Assembly (NCBI GenBank): GCA_018660835.1 | Contig: JABJJN010000014.1 | Span: forward strand, 246,852 to 310,851 | DNA: 64,000 bases | From: Gemmatimonadota bacterium | Lineage (GTDB): Bacteria > Latescibacterota > UBA2968 > UBA8231 | Direction: 5' to 3' | Shown: positions 9,082 through 17,625 of the stretch, in pieces | Layout: each line of letters starts with the position of its first letter | Position numbering within the stretch: position 1 is the first letter of the stretch | Translations under genes and position numbers: made by a program | The notes under the pieces: generated by a model | Told to the model about the DNA's origin: nothing | Seen by the model: the letters and a program-made list of their open reading frames with translations, nothing else | The model's database searches: none

Positions 9082-9933
9082 ATGCCTCGCAACACATCAC
9101 CCAAACAGTTTCTCGATACGGTCGTGCCCGTGATCCGCCAGTGTGCCCAGGCATCACTCATCTTTCACGGCGACGTGGTCGACATCGGCAAGACGGCTGA
9201 CATGAGCCTGACAGGACAGAATGCGCAGACCGCCTCCGCCGCTCTCACGGTCCTTGATGGTGCCTTCCAGGATCTGATCCTGGGTGCCGTCGCGTCGCGC
9301 TTTCCAACGTTGCGCTGCATCGCGGAGGAGAAGACCGCCATGCGACTGGCCTTTGCAGGCAATACAGGGGATGAGGTTGTCATCCTTGATCCGATCGACG
9401 GAACGCTGCATTTCCAAAAGGGAGATGCCCCCTATCACATCAGCATTGGCCTGTGTCGCAAGGGGCAGATGGTCGCCGCCGCAGTTGCTCGACCGACACA
9501 GGACAAACTGTTTACGGCGATTCGTGGCCAGGGCGCCTGGGTACAGAAGGGCAAGGGGAAGCCAAGACGTTTGCAGGTGCCGAAGAAACCCCGAACACAA
9601 CGAGCATTTATCTCATCGAAGGCGCGCCCTTTTCAGGCGCCAGCGAAACAATGGCTCGATCCCTTCGAGTATCCGATCGGCGCGGCCCTCGTGCTTACGC
9701 AGCTGGCCGAAGGCGACTTGGCGGCGTATCTGACACGCCAGGTCGAAACCTATGATGTGGCCCCCCCCTCGCTGATCGCCGAAGAAGCAGGCGTGCGCTG
9801 CATGCTCGGGGACGGACGCGAACCTCTCTATGACCGCCGAAAAAAATTCGCCTACTACATGGCCGCCTCGACTCCTCAACTGTGCGATTTTTTGCTCAGT
9901 GTGCGTCGGCAGACGGCAGGAGATTCAGCTTGA
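9082..9933 (+). CDS. Inositol monophosphatase family protein
   Basis: 283 residues with the Mg-dependent sugar-phosphatase signatures: Glu82-Glu83 in AEEKT, DPIDGT at 103-108 and a C-terminal YDVAPPSLIAEEAG equivalent to the family's WDxAA...EAGG. Members hydrolyse inositol phosphates, 3'-phosphoadenosine phosphates or fructose bisphosphate; the substrate here cannot be told. ATG 9082 is chosen because the protein-like sequence begins there. The stop overlaps the TTG start of the DapA-like gene (TTGA), so the genes form an operon with the aminotransferase. Confidence 0.87.
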   Translation: MPRNTSPKQFLDTVVPVIRQCAQASLIFHGDVVDIGKTADMSLTGQNAQTASAALTVLDGAFQDLILGAVASRFPTLRCIAEEKTAMRLAFAGNTGDEVVILDPIDGTLHFQKGDAPYHISIGLCRKGQMVAAAVARPTQDKLFTAIRGQGAWVQKGKGKPRRLQVPKKPRTQRAFISSKARPFQAPAKQWLDPFEYPIGAALVLTQLAEGDLAAYLTRQVETYDVAPPSLIAEEAGVRCMLGDGREPLYDRRKKFAYYMAASTPQLCDFLLSVRRQTAGDSA

Positions 9934-10844
9934 ACGATCTAACCAAACTTCGCGGCATACTGCCTGTCGTTCACATGCCCTACCTCACGGACGGACAGAT
10001 CGACTACGATACTCTGCATCGCCAGGTCGACTATCTGTTCGATACGGGCGCCCACGGCCTGTGCCTTGCCCTGGTGTCTGACACGCTTCGCCTCACCGCG
10101 CAGGAGCGGCTGCAGATGCCTGCTCATCTTGTTCGATTCGCCGCTGGGCGTGGTCCCGTCGTGATCAGTGTCGGCGCGGAGAGCACGGTTCAGGCGCGCG
10201 CCTTTGCCCGTGCAGCAGAAGACGCTGGCGCCGCAGCCGTCATGGCGATCCCTCCCCTCTCGCAGGGTCTGGCCGAGGCGCAGCTCCGGGAATACTTCGA
10301 AGAGCTTCTTGATGAAATCCAGATTGGCGTCTTTGTGCAGGATGCCAGCTCCTATGTGGGCGAAGCGATGAGCCTGGACTTCCAGGCGCAGCTTTTCCGC
10401 CAACACGGCCCGCGAGTTCTGTTCAAACCGGAGGCCTCCCCCCTCGGACCCTGTATCAGTGGCCTGCGCGAATTGACAAATGGTGAGGCAGCGATTTTCG
10501 AAGGCAGTGGCGGACAGTTGTTAATCGACTCCTATCGCCGCGGTGTCGTAGGTACCATTCCTGGCGTAGAGATGCTCGATGGTCTGGTGGCCCTGTGGAA
10601 TGCGTGTGAAGCAGGCGATTGGGATCGCGCCTATGCAGTGTATTACCCGATCTGTGCGATCGCGACGCTGCAGATTCAAGGAGGGTTGGACGGCTTCATC
10701 GTCACCGAGCGTTATATGCTCAACAAGCAGGGATTGTTTCCCAATCAGGTTCATCGAGGCCCTGTGTCTTTCCAGCTCGACGAGGGCACACGACAGGAAG
10801 TTGACCGACTCTACGATCGCTTGCAGACGGTACTGGCCGAATGA
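9930..10844 (+). CDS. DapA/NanA-family (dihydrodipicolinate synthase-like) aldolase
   Basis: 304 residues forming a class I aldolase TIM barrel. The Schiff-base Lys166 is present in VLFKPEA and the substrate-carboxylate motif survives loosely. The DapA catalytic Tyr motif YNVP is replaced by FVQDAS, as in the divergent keto-acid aldolase branch, so lysine biosynthesis is unlikely. TTG 9930 is preferred over upstream codons because CAGGAGA at 9917-9923 precedes it by 6 bases and it overlaps the IMPase stop. The 3' end overlaps the aminotransferase start by ATGA. The three genes may act on one 2-keto-acid or amino-acid intermediate (inference). Confidence 0.85.
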   Translation: MNDLTKLRGILPVVHMPYLTDGQIDYDTLHRQVDYLFDTGAHGLCLALVSDTLRLTAQERLQMPAHLVRFAAGRGPVVISVGAESTVQARAFARAAEDAGAAAVMAIPPLSQGLAEAQLREYFEELLDEIQIGVFVQDASSYVGEAMSLDFQAQLFRQHGPRVLFKPEASPLGPCISGLRELTNGEAAIFEGSGGQLLIDSYRRGVVGTIPGVEMLDGLVALWNACEAGDWDRAYAVYYPICAIATLQIQGGLDGFIVTERYMLNKQGLFPNQVHRGPVSFQLDEGTRQEVDRLYDRLQTVLAE

Positions 10845-12016
10845 GCACAACCATGACCGGGTCCGCTCGCATGAACGCGGTTCAGTCCCCTGTCATTCCC
10901 GATGTCGCTGCCCTGCTGAGAGAATGCCCGGACGCCATCTCACTTGGCCAGGGCGTCGTCCACTACGGTCCACCGCCGCAGGTGTTTGAGGCTGTCAGCA
11001 AGTTTGGTCGCCAGCCCACAGAACACCACTATCGCGATGCAGCGGGCACAGCCGACCTGCACAGTGAGCTGGCGCGAAAACTGTCCCAGGAAAATGGCAT
11101 CGATGTAGACCCTGAAACGCAGGCCATCTTTGTCACGGCGGGCAGCAATATGGCCTTCTATCATATCGTACTGTGCCTGTGCGACCCGGGCGATGAAGTC
11201 GTCGTCATGTCACCATTCTATTTCAACCACGAAATGGCCATCACCATGGCCAACGCCCGGGTTGTTGTTGCGGCGACAGATTCCCAATACGGCTTGCAAC
11301 CGGATGCCGTGGAAGCCGTTCTGAGCCCGCGAACCCGAGCAGTGGTGACGATTTCCCCGAACAATCCATCAGGCGCCGTGTACGACGCGAAGGCGCTGCG
11401 GCAGATCAACGACATGTGCCGGCAACGTGGGATCGTCCACATCAGTGATGAAGCGTATGAATATTTTACCTACGATGATGTGCAGCACACGTCGCCAGCT
11501 TCCTTTCGTGACAGCGCAGAGCATACGGTTAGTCTCTTCTCCTTTTCCAAGTCCTACGCCCTGGCCAATTGGCGCGTCGGTTACATGGTCGCACCCCGCT
11601 GGCTACTTCGCGGTCTACAGAAGAGCCAGGACACGATTCTGATCTGTCCCCCCGTCGTGTCGCAACATGCTGCTGTTGGGGCGCTGGCTGCAGGTCGCGC
11701 GTATTGCCAGCCGTTCATTGATGAGCTCGGTCGTGTGCGCTCGATGGCCCTCGACCATCTGGCGCCACTCGGCGAACGCTGTACGGTACCGACCGCAGAT
11801 GGTGCATTCTACCTTCTTGCCCGAATCGACACGGATGTCGCACCGATGACACTCGTCGAACGACTCGTGCGTGAACACGGCGTGGCTGCCATTCCTGGCA
11901 GTGGATTCGGCCTGGATGGCTGTTATCTACGCATTGCCTATGGTGCACTCCACGGCGATACCGTCGCTGCAGGGATGGAACGACTCGTCAACGGACTACA
12001 GACGATTCTGGCTTGA
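10841..12016 (+). CDS. PLP-dependent aminotransferase, class I/II
   Basis: 391 residues, fold-type I. Visible landmarks: GSNMAF for cofactor phosphate, SPNNPSG at about 172-178, DEAYE with Asp203 and Tyr206, and PLP lysine Lys237 in SFSKSYALANWRVGY. The C-terminal Arg that binds the alpha-carboxylate is likely in YLRIAYG. This composition fits aspartate/kynurenine-type transaminases; the substrate is unassigned. The start ATG overlaps the aldolase stop. It is the last gene of the three-gene operon, and the next gene has its own promoter at 12099. Confidence 0.88.
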   Translation: MSTTMTGSARMNAVQSPVIPDVAALLRECPDAISLGQGVVHYGPPPQVFEAVSKFGRQPTEHHYRDAAGTADLHSELARKLSQENGIDVDPETQAIFVTAGSNMAFYHIVLCLCDPGDEVVVMSPFYFNHEMAITMANARVVVAATDSQYGLQPDAVEAVLSPRTRAVVTISPNNPSGAVYDAKALRQINDMCRQRGIVHISDEAYEYFTYDDVQHTSPASFRDSAEHTVSLFSFSKSYALANWRVGYMVAPRWLLRGLQKSQDTILICPPVVSQHAAVGALAAGRAYCQPFIDELGRVRSMALDHLAPLGERCTVPTADGAFYLLARIDTDVAPMTLVERLVREHGVAAIPGSGFGLDGCYLRIAYGALHGDTVAAGMERLVNGLQTILA

Positions 12017-12098
12017 GAAGGGGCAACTTCCTCACTTCCTGGCCACAGATTTCCGCAGCGACAAGGGAACCAGCCCAATGGTCGATCGTCCCACCATC

Positions 12099-12127
12099 TT
12101 GACACTCATAATACCCACGGCTATCTT
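12099..12127 (+). promoter_or_regulatory. Sigma70-type promoter upstream of the ASH-repeat gene
   Basis: TTGACA at 12099-12104, a 17-base spacer, and TATCTT at 12122-12127. The start point would be near 12134, about 58 bases before the GTG at 12192. An inverted repeat GAAGTTTTGCAC/GTGCAACTTC (12171-12182 with 12192-12201) folds directly over that start codon. Confidence 0.75.
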
Positions 12128-12191
12128 GCCTTTGAGAGTGACCTGAATTCACGAACAGTCTGCCCTTTCGGAAGTTTTGCACTCATAAGAT

Positions 12192-15011
12192 GTGCAACTT
12201 CGACAATGTTTTAACGGCATTCTGGTGAGTTGGTCACTCTTTTTTTATGCCTGGACTCAGACAATCGAACGCAGATTGAAACCGAATTCAGTAAGCCTTC
12301 TGCCTTCCTTCCGGCGCCTGTTGTTGCTCGTAGCAATCCTTGGCCAAAGTCAGGTGCACGGGCAGTCTCTGCAGGCGACACCGGACCCTGTCGATTTTGG
12401 CGTCACCCGCCCGGGTGATGTTGTGCGCCGGTCTGTGCGACTGACCAACACAGGATCAGATCGCATTGAGGTTCATGTTGAGACAGCCGGCCCATTTGTC
12501 GCCGCGACGGACACGTTGTTTGTGGACGGCAGCTCAGACCTCGAACTCAAACTGACATTCAGTGCCGTCGACACGGGTGCCTATGATGGCACGCTTGATC
12601 TGGCCATGCCGAAATTGTTCGGCTCTGATAAACTTCACATTGAACTGCTGGCCCGCGTCACCAACCCGACCCTTTCCGTGCGTCCGTCGACGCTGGTTTT
12701 TGATGAGGTGATCGCAGGGGCGACATCATCAGCATCTCTCGAGGTGATCAATCCGAGTCCCGTTCGTATTGAGATAGAGGACTTGCAGATCGAACCCGTG
12801 GATGCGCCCTTCAAAGTGACGGGAGATGCAATTGGCGAGTTGGCCCCCGGTGAAGCGCGACATCTTGCGCTCAACTTCTCACCCGAAGCCGGTGGCCCAC
12901 ACAACGCCCATCTTCGCATCCGTTCCGAGCATCTTCGCGATGGCAGCCTGACAGTAGCTCTGCGCGGAACCGGCCTGGCACCACAGTTGGCCATCTCCCC
13001 CCTGCCTCAGGTCGGCTTCCGGTTTGGCACGGTAGATGTGGGTGCCACGAGTCAGCGTTTTCTGACGGTGCTGAATCATGGGCAGGCGGATCTGCACTTG
13101 GCTTCGATCGAGTCAACGGGGGGCGGGCTGACTGTAAGTGATACGTCCCTGGCGATTGCTCCGGGACAACGCCAGGATGTCGTCGTGTCCTTTGTTCCTC
13201 GATACGAAGGTCCCTTGCAGGGCCAGATCCGACTGGTCAGCGATGATCCGGCACAGGGCGACGTCACAATTCCAGTAACGGGCGCGGCTCAGGTTAGCCC
13301 ACCACGCGTCGAGATTCTGAATCGTCCTACCATCGACTTTGGTGCCGTGCCTCTCGGACGTCCATCACGACAGCAGGTGCTGTTGTGGAATCGTGGCGGC
13401 TCTCCCTTTACAGTGCAGCTCGAACTTGAGGGCGGTGTGCATCCAGAGTTTGAGGTGGAGAGCGCTGCCGCCCTGCTGCAACCGGGAGAAAGTGCCAAGG
13501 TAGAGATCCTTTTTAGGCCAAAGGAGATCGGCGAGCGACGGGTGTCGCTATCGATTCAGACGGAGACAGGTCGTAACCGCTTTGAGTTGGTGGGCACAGG
13601 GAAATTCCTGCAACTGAGCCCGACGACATACGACTTTGATCGGGTCCCCGTGGGAGAGTCGGCCAGTGCCGTCATCAGCCTGGCCAACATCGGCAATTCG
13701 GATTTTACCATCAGCCGTCTGCAGTCGACGAATGACGCCTTCACTCTCTATACGCAGGTATCGCAGGACAACAAATTCCTGCTTCCCGCCAACAGCCTGC
13801 GGAGTCTACCCCTCAATGTCACCTTCACACCTTCAGATCGAGGCCTCAGTAGTGGCACGATGCGGATCGAGGGGTTCTGGGAAGAGGGCACTGAGACGAT
13901 GGAGATGCTCCTGAATGGTACCGGTGTCGCTGCCGAGATCGAGTTGCATCCCTCCGGTCCACTCGACATGGGCTTTGTTGTCCTGGGCGAGACCGAACGC
14001 CGTTCGCTGGTTGCGACCAACACAGGAGATACGGCACTTCGCGTGGCCGCCAATTCACTGACCCAGGAGGCGTATCTCGAGCCGAATGCCTTCACCCTGG
14101 AACCGGGCGAATCGACGACGCTGACCGTCCACTTCTCGCCACAGGCACTGGGTGAGAGGTTCGCTCAGATCCTGCTCGTGAGCAATGATGTTCACGACAA
14201 GGCGCAGCCGGTCAAGGTCCGCGGTGTCGGCGCTCTGGAGAGTATCGATCTGACGCAGATCACCCAGGTGCTCGCGTCACGCAAGGCAGAATCTGCACTG
14301 GCCGACCTCAGCTGGAACAACACACCTCTTGTCTTATTGGACGGAACGAAGGTCGATGTAGCCTTTACCATTCCCGATTCGCTTCGACAAGCTCTTATTG
14401 GACGGCGGATTGATATCGAGTGGGTGCAGCTCGACGAGAATTATGATCCCAAGGGCAGCGTGCGCCAGACCGTCGTCGACATCTATGAAGACGCGGAAGG
14501 ACGTATCCTTGCCGAAGATCTCAATCTTCGACTCACGGAAGAGAGCAATGGGCGGGTACGCATGCGCATCACGACGCGTTCCTATCCTGATGCGCCGCCA
14601 CAGACCATCTCGCAGATATTCGAAGCGGGTGGGTGGAAGTTCGAATTCGAGGCGAAGCCACTCGTCTCGTTCCTGACCATTCGTCCTGGCCGTGACTACA
14701 AGGACAAGGATGGCAACAAGGTCGAAGGCGAAACAGAGCGACTCATCGGCCTCCCAGGCATTGCCTTTGCAGGTTGGCACAACTCTCAGAACCCCTCTGT
14801 CTCAGGTATCCATCTGACGGCGACAGGCAACGTTCTCGAGGCGCTATCAACGAACAATGCAATCGCCATATCCCTTGGCGTTGCCGTGTCCCTGTACAAA
14901 GACAGACTTCTCTTTGGCACCGGTTATGATATTTACGACTCTCGCCCGAGAGCCAAGCGTCTGGGCACGCAGGACTACATTTTCACCTTCAAATACTCGG
15001 CTCTCTTCTAG
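12192..15011 (+). CDS. Large exported protein with ASH/choice-of-anchor-D repeats
   Basis: 939 residues if begun at GTG 12192. An export signal is clear at LLLLVAILGQSQVHGQ; a start at TTG 12276 would place it as a normal signal peptide, so the start is uncertain and neither has a good ribosome-binding site. Residues about 58-690 contain at least six 100-residue Ig-like repeats with the DFG..xxG and LTNTG/LANIG/LNHG signatures of the ASH (ASPM-SPD2-Hydin)/DUF1573 fold. The last 250 residues differ and end in alternating strands with terminal Phe, as in outer-membrane proteins. A surface-adhesion or scaffold role is likely; no enzyme motif is seen. Confidence 0.75.
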   Translation: MQLRQCFNGILVSWSLFFYAWTQTIERRLKPNSVSLLPSFRRLLLLVAILGQSQVHGQSLQATPDPVDFGVTRPGDVVRRSVRLTNTGSDRIEVHVETAGPFVAATDTLFVDGSSDLELKLTFSAVDTGAYDGTLDLAMPKLFGSDKLHIELLARVTNPTLSVRPSTLVFDEVIAGATSSASLEVINPSPVRIEIEDLQIEPVDAPFKVTGDAIGELAPGEARHLALNFSPEAGGPHNAHLRIRSEHLRDGSLTVALRGTGLAPQLAISPLPQVGFRFGTVDVGATSQRFLTVLNHGQADLHLASIESTGGGLTVSDTSLAIAPGQRQDVVVSFVPRYEGPLQGQIRLVSDDPAQGDVTIPVTGAAQVSPPRVEILNRPTIDFGAVPLGRPSRQQVLLWNRGGSPFTVQLELEGGVHPEFEVESAAALLQPGESAKVEILFRPKEIGERRVSLSIQTETGRNRFELVGTGKFLQLSPTTYDFDRVPVGESASAVISLANIGNSDFTISRLQSTNDAFTLYTQVSQDNKFLLPANSLRSLPLNVTFTPSDRGLSSGTMRIEGFWEEGTETMEMLLNGTGVAAEIELHPSGPLDMGFVVLGETERRSLVATNTGDTALRVAANSLTQEAYLEPNAFTLEPGESTTLTVHFSPQALGERFAQILLVSNDVHDKAQPVKVRGVGALESIDLTQITQVLASRKAESALADLSWNNTPLVLLDGTKVDVAFTIPDSLRQALIGRRIDIEWVQLDENYDPKGSVRQTVVDIYEDAEGRILAEDLNLRLTEESNGRVRMRITTRSYPDAPPQTISQIFEAGGWKFEFEAKPLVSFLTIRPGRDYKDKDGNKVEGETERLIGLPGIAFAGWHNSQNPSVSGIHLTATGNVLEALSTNNAIAISLGVAVSLYKDRLLFGTGYDIYDSRPRAKRLGTQDYIFTFKYSALF

Positions 15012-15123
15012 TCTCACGAGATTCGATGCCCTTGTCAGCACTTGTTGTGTCTACCAGATGTTGAGGTAGAGCAAGGGGACAGGTCTATGTCTTGTGCGCG
15101 CGATCTTGCTGGCGTATTCCACC

Positions 15124-15152
15124 TTGACACCTGCCATGATGTGCACTATGAT
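15124..15152 (+). promoter_or_regulatory. Sigma70-type promoter of the cell-wall gene run
   Basis: TTGACA at 15124-15129, a 17-base spacer, and TATGAT at 15147-15152: near consensus. The start point would be near 15159, giving a 135-base leader to the small ORF at 15294. The following genes to 24995 are closely packed on the same strand, though internal promoters are possible. Confidence 0.8.
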
Positions 15153-15157
15153 ACGTG

Positions 15158-15195
15158 TGTTCACTGACCTTCTGTTCATCGCTTTTTTGTTCACT
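15158..15195 (+). repeat. Three TGTTCA repeats at exact 15-bp spacing
   Basis: TGTTCACT at 15158-15165, TGTTCATC at 15173-15180 and TGTTCACT at 15188-15195, starting at the predicted transcription start. An inverted copy, TGAACA, lies at 15232-15237. The position suits a regulator binding the initial transcribed region, or an RNA-binding protein recognising UGUUCA in the leader. Confidence 0.6.
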
Positions 15196-15293
15196 AACGA
15201 GCGCAACTCACCAACGAACGCTGCTCACGACTGAACAACCAGCGTGGTCCTCTCGCTGAATCCGGCTCCTGAATCTGATCGGAGGCAACACAC

Positions 15294-15401
15294 GTGCTCA
15301 CGCAACGACCCGACCTTGGTGATCAACTCGCCCGAGTTCTGACGATCCTGGCTTCCGTGTATCTGGCGATTCGCATTGGGGCAGACCTCCTGCCTGCCTG
15401 A
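15294..15401 (+). CDS. Small membrane protein, 35 residues
   Basis: A GTG start with GGAGG 8 bases upstream (15281-15285) opens a 35-codon frame ending at TGA 15399-15401. The peptide has a polar N-terminus (LTQRPDLGDQL) and one hydrophobic helix (VLTILASVYLAIRIGADLL). It is the first ORF after the promoter at 15124. I do not recognise the family. The ribosome-binding site plus membrane-helix composition argue that it is translated. Confidence 0.5.
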   Translation: MLTQRPDLGDQLARVLTILASVYLAIRIGADLLPA

Positions 15402-15526
15402 ACTACCACTCTGCTGTACACTGATCTGTTGTACGTCGAACGACCCCGCCAACTGCTCTCTTCCTGCCTGCCTGCGCACCCCACACGACTCGTCGTCTCG
15501 ACGGCCCCGAGTCTCTCTTCCATGTA

Positions 15527-16123
15527 TTGATTGACTGGAGGTGGCCCACACGGCCATCTTTGGACATCTGGAATCGAGTTCGATCCGGCCGCTCGCGACC
15601 GACGAACTACCATGCAGCGCTGCTGAGTCGCCCGATTCGGCGACGTTCAGGCGCTTGGTGCGCATCGAATGACACACTGGTCTTGCTGGAACGTGTCCTC
15701 TGGCTTACTGCCAGCGTAGCGGGAGTCGGGCTGCTGATCTTCGCAGCACGACCACTGCTAGACGCGGCAGGTTCGACTCCGCCCCCTCAGGCCGCTCATG
15801 TCGTGCTTGAGGATGGTGTGCGTATTGCCATGCTCAATGGTGCGGGCGAACCACAGTTGGCAGCACGCATGACACGGCGAGCCCGAGCCCTCGGTCTTGA
15901 TGTGATCCGGGAAGGCAATGCGAGTAGCTTCAACTACCTGGAATCGGTCGTCATCGATCGTGTTGGCAATATGGAGCAAGCACGAGCGATTGCGGTCCTG
16001 CTGAGAATTCCGCACACGGTTCAACAGATCGACGATGACGCGTATCGCCTCGAAGAGGTGGAAATCATCATCGGGCACGACCATCGACGACTACAATTGC
16101 TCGACCACAATGAAGGGAGATAG
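15527..16123 (+). CDS. LytR C-terminal-domain protein, membrane anchored
   Basis: Up to 198 residues from TTG 15527; the real start may be nearer TTG 15683, because residues 1-48 look like read-through sequence. A membrane segment (LWLTASVAGVGLLIFAA) is followed by a LytR_C domain (about 90-190): RIAMLNGAGEPQLAA, a YLESVVID strand and a final VEIIIGHD, the VxVLNGxG...VVLGxD pattern. The usual LytR-CpsA-Psr catalytic domain is missing, so this is a stand-alone LytR_C protein at the envelope. Its 3' end overlaps the rsfS start. Confidence 0.72.
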   Translation: MIDWRWPTRPSLDIWNRVRSGRSRPTNYHAALLSRPIRRRSGAWCASNDTLVLLERVLWLTASVAGVGLLIFAARPLLDAAGSTPPPQAAHVVLEDGVRIAMLNGAGEPQLAARMTRRARALGLDVIREGNASSFNYLESVVIDRVGNMEQARAIAVLLRIPHTVQQIDDDAYRLEEVEIIIGHDHRRLQLLDHNEGR

Positions 16124-16550
16124 CGCTATCTCGACAGAAGAATTCCTCACCCGCGACGAGCGCCTTGGCCTCATCGTGGAGACCTTGCAAGAGAAGAAAG
16201 CACTGGATATTGTGGCCCTCGACTTACAAGGCCTTAGTGACAGTACAGATTACTTTATCATTTGCACCGGAACCTCTGATCCACACGTGAGATCCATCGG
16301 TGGTGACCTGGCTGACACATTGCGGCAGGCAGGCCACCGGCCCTGGCACGTCGAGGGCCTCGACTCGCTACGCTGGGTCCTCGTCGACCTGGTCGATGTG
16401 GTCATCCACGTTTTCCGCGAAGAGGCCAGAGAGTTCTACGCTCTTGAGCGACTTTGGGGTGACGCTGAAACGATTCGCTTTGAAGATCAATTGGACACGA
16501 CCGAGTCCGCCTCTCCTGCCCAGCCAGGTTGGTTCCTGAAGCATGAATGA
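16110..16550 (+). CDS. rsfS: Ribosomal silencing factor RsfS
   Basis: 146 residues of the RsfS/YbeB/Iojap family, which binds ribosomal protein L14 and blocks subunit joining in starvation. Landmarks: LQEKKALDIVALDLQG, STDYFIICTGTSDPHVRSI, and the C-terminal WVLVDLVDVVIHVFREEAREFYALERLW. The ATG at 16110 matches usual family length and overlaps the previous gene by 14 bases; an earlier in-frame start would add unrelated residues. It is next to a LytR_C gene, an arrangement common in several phyla. It overlaps mtnA by 8 bases. Confidence 0.95.
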   Translation: MKGDSAISTEEFLTRDERLGLIVETLQEKKALDIVALDLQGLSDSTDYFIICTGTSDPHVRSIGGDLADTLRQAGHRPWHVEGLDSLRWVLVDLVDVVIHVFREEAREFYALERLWGDAETIRFEDQLDTTESASPAQPGWFLKHE

Positions 16551-17619
16551 CGTCCACACGCTACGATGGCGTGATGAGGATGGCGGTAGCTGGCTTGAGT
16601 TACTTGATCAGACGCTGCTACCGCAGCAGATCAAATCGCTCGAATGCCATGATGTTGAAACCGTCGCCGAGGCCATCGAAATGCTGCGCGTTCGCGGCGC
16701 ACCCGCCATTGGCGTTGCCGCCGCCTATGGTGTGGTCGTTGGTGCTCTGCAGGCATGCGCCCTTTCACCGACCGCTTTTCGTGCCTCCATCGAGTCTGAT
16801 ATCGAACGTCTTGCTGCGACTCGCCCGACTGCGGTCAATCTGTTCTGGGCCCTCGAGCATATGCGTGGCACCTTGAGCGACACGGCTCAACTGGGCGACA
16901 ATGCCAAAGTCTGCCAGCAATTGCTGCGCGCGGCACACCGTGTCTGCGAAGACGACAAGGACTTGTGTCGCAGGATGGGGGAACATGGAGCCGAGCTCAT
17001 AAAGCCCGAATCGACCATCCTCACCCATTGCAACGCGGGGGCCCTGGCAACGGCCGGTTGGGGAACTGCGCTGGGCGTGATCTATGCCGCCGCAGCGCAA
17101 GGAAAGCAACTACGCGTCTTCGCCGACGAAACTCGTCCCTTGCTGCAAGGGGCACGTTTGACCGCCTGGGAGCTATCCCAGGCCGACATCGATGTGACCG
17201 TCTTGTGCGATGGGGCCGCAGCCAGTCTCTTTGCCGCCGGCGAGATCGACACCGTCATCGTCGGCTCGGATCGGATCGCCGCCAATGGTGACGTGGCGAA
17301 CAAGATTGGGACCCTTGGAGTCGCTGTCCTCGCCCACGAGTTTGGTGTTCCATTCTATGTCGTGGCGCCAACGTCCACCGTAGACATGAGTCTTCCTTCT
17401 GGGGATCTGATCCCTATCGAACAACGTGCGAGTACGGAGGTAAGTGAGGGATTCGGTCGACGTACCGTGCCAGAGGGCGTCAAAGTCTACAACCCTGCCT
17501 TCGATGTGACGCCTCATCACCTCGTCTCGGCCATCATCACTGAGCATGGTGTCGCCCGCGCCCCCTTCGAACCCACCCTGACTGCTTGGGGCACTGCCGT
17601 CCTTTCACAGGCGGTATAG
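16543..17619 (+). CDS. mtnA: S-methyl-5-thioribose-1-phosphate isomerase
   Basis: 358 residues. MtnA converts methylthioribose-1-phosphate to methylthioribulose-1-phosphate in methionine salvage. Motifs: RVRGAPAIG (49-57), catalytic Cys163 in LTHCNAGALAT, ADETRPLLQGARLTAWEL, and catalytic Asp243 in VIVGSDRIAANGDVANKIGT. This pattern separates it from eIF2B subunits and ribose-1,5-bisphosphate isomerase. No other methionine-salvage genes are adjacent; the neighbours are rsfS (8-base overlap) and envelope genes. Confidence 0.95.
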   Translation: MNDVHTLRWRDEDGGSWLELLDQTLLPQQIKSLECHDVETVAEAIEMLRVRGAPAIGVAAAYGVVVGALQACALSPTAFRASIESDIERLAATRPTAVNLFWALEHMRGTLSDTAQLGDNAKVCQQLLRAAHRVCEDDKDLCRRMGEHGAELIKPESTILTHCNAGALATAGWGTALGVIYAAAAQGKQLRVFADETRPLLQGARLTAWELSQADIDVTVLCDGAAASLFAAGEIDTVIVGSDRIAANGDVANKIGTLGVAVLAHEFGVPFYVVAPTSTVDMSLPSGDLIPIEQRASTEVSEGFGRRTVPEGVKVYNPAFDVTPHHLVSAIITEHGVARAPFEPTLTAWGTAVLSQAV

Positions 17620-17625
17620 ACGCGC

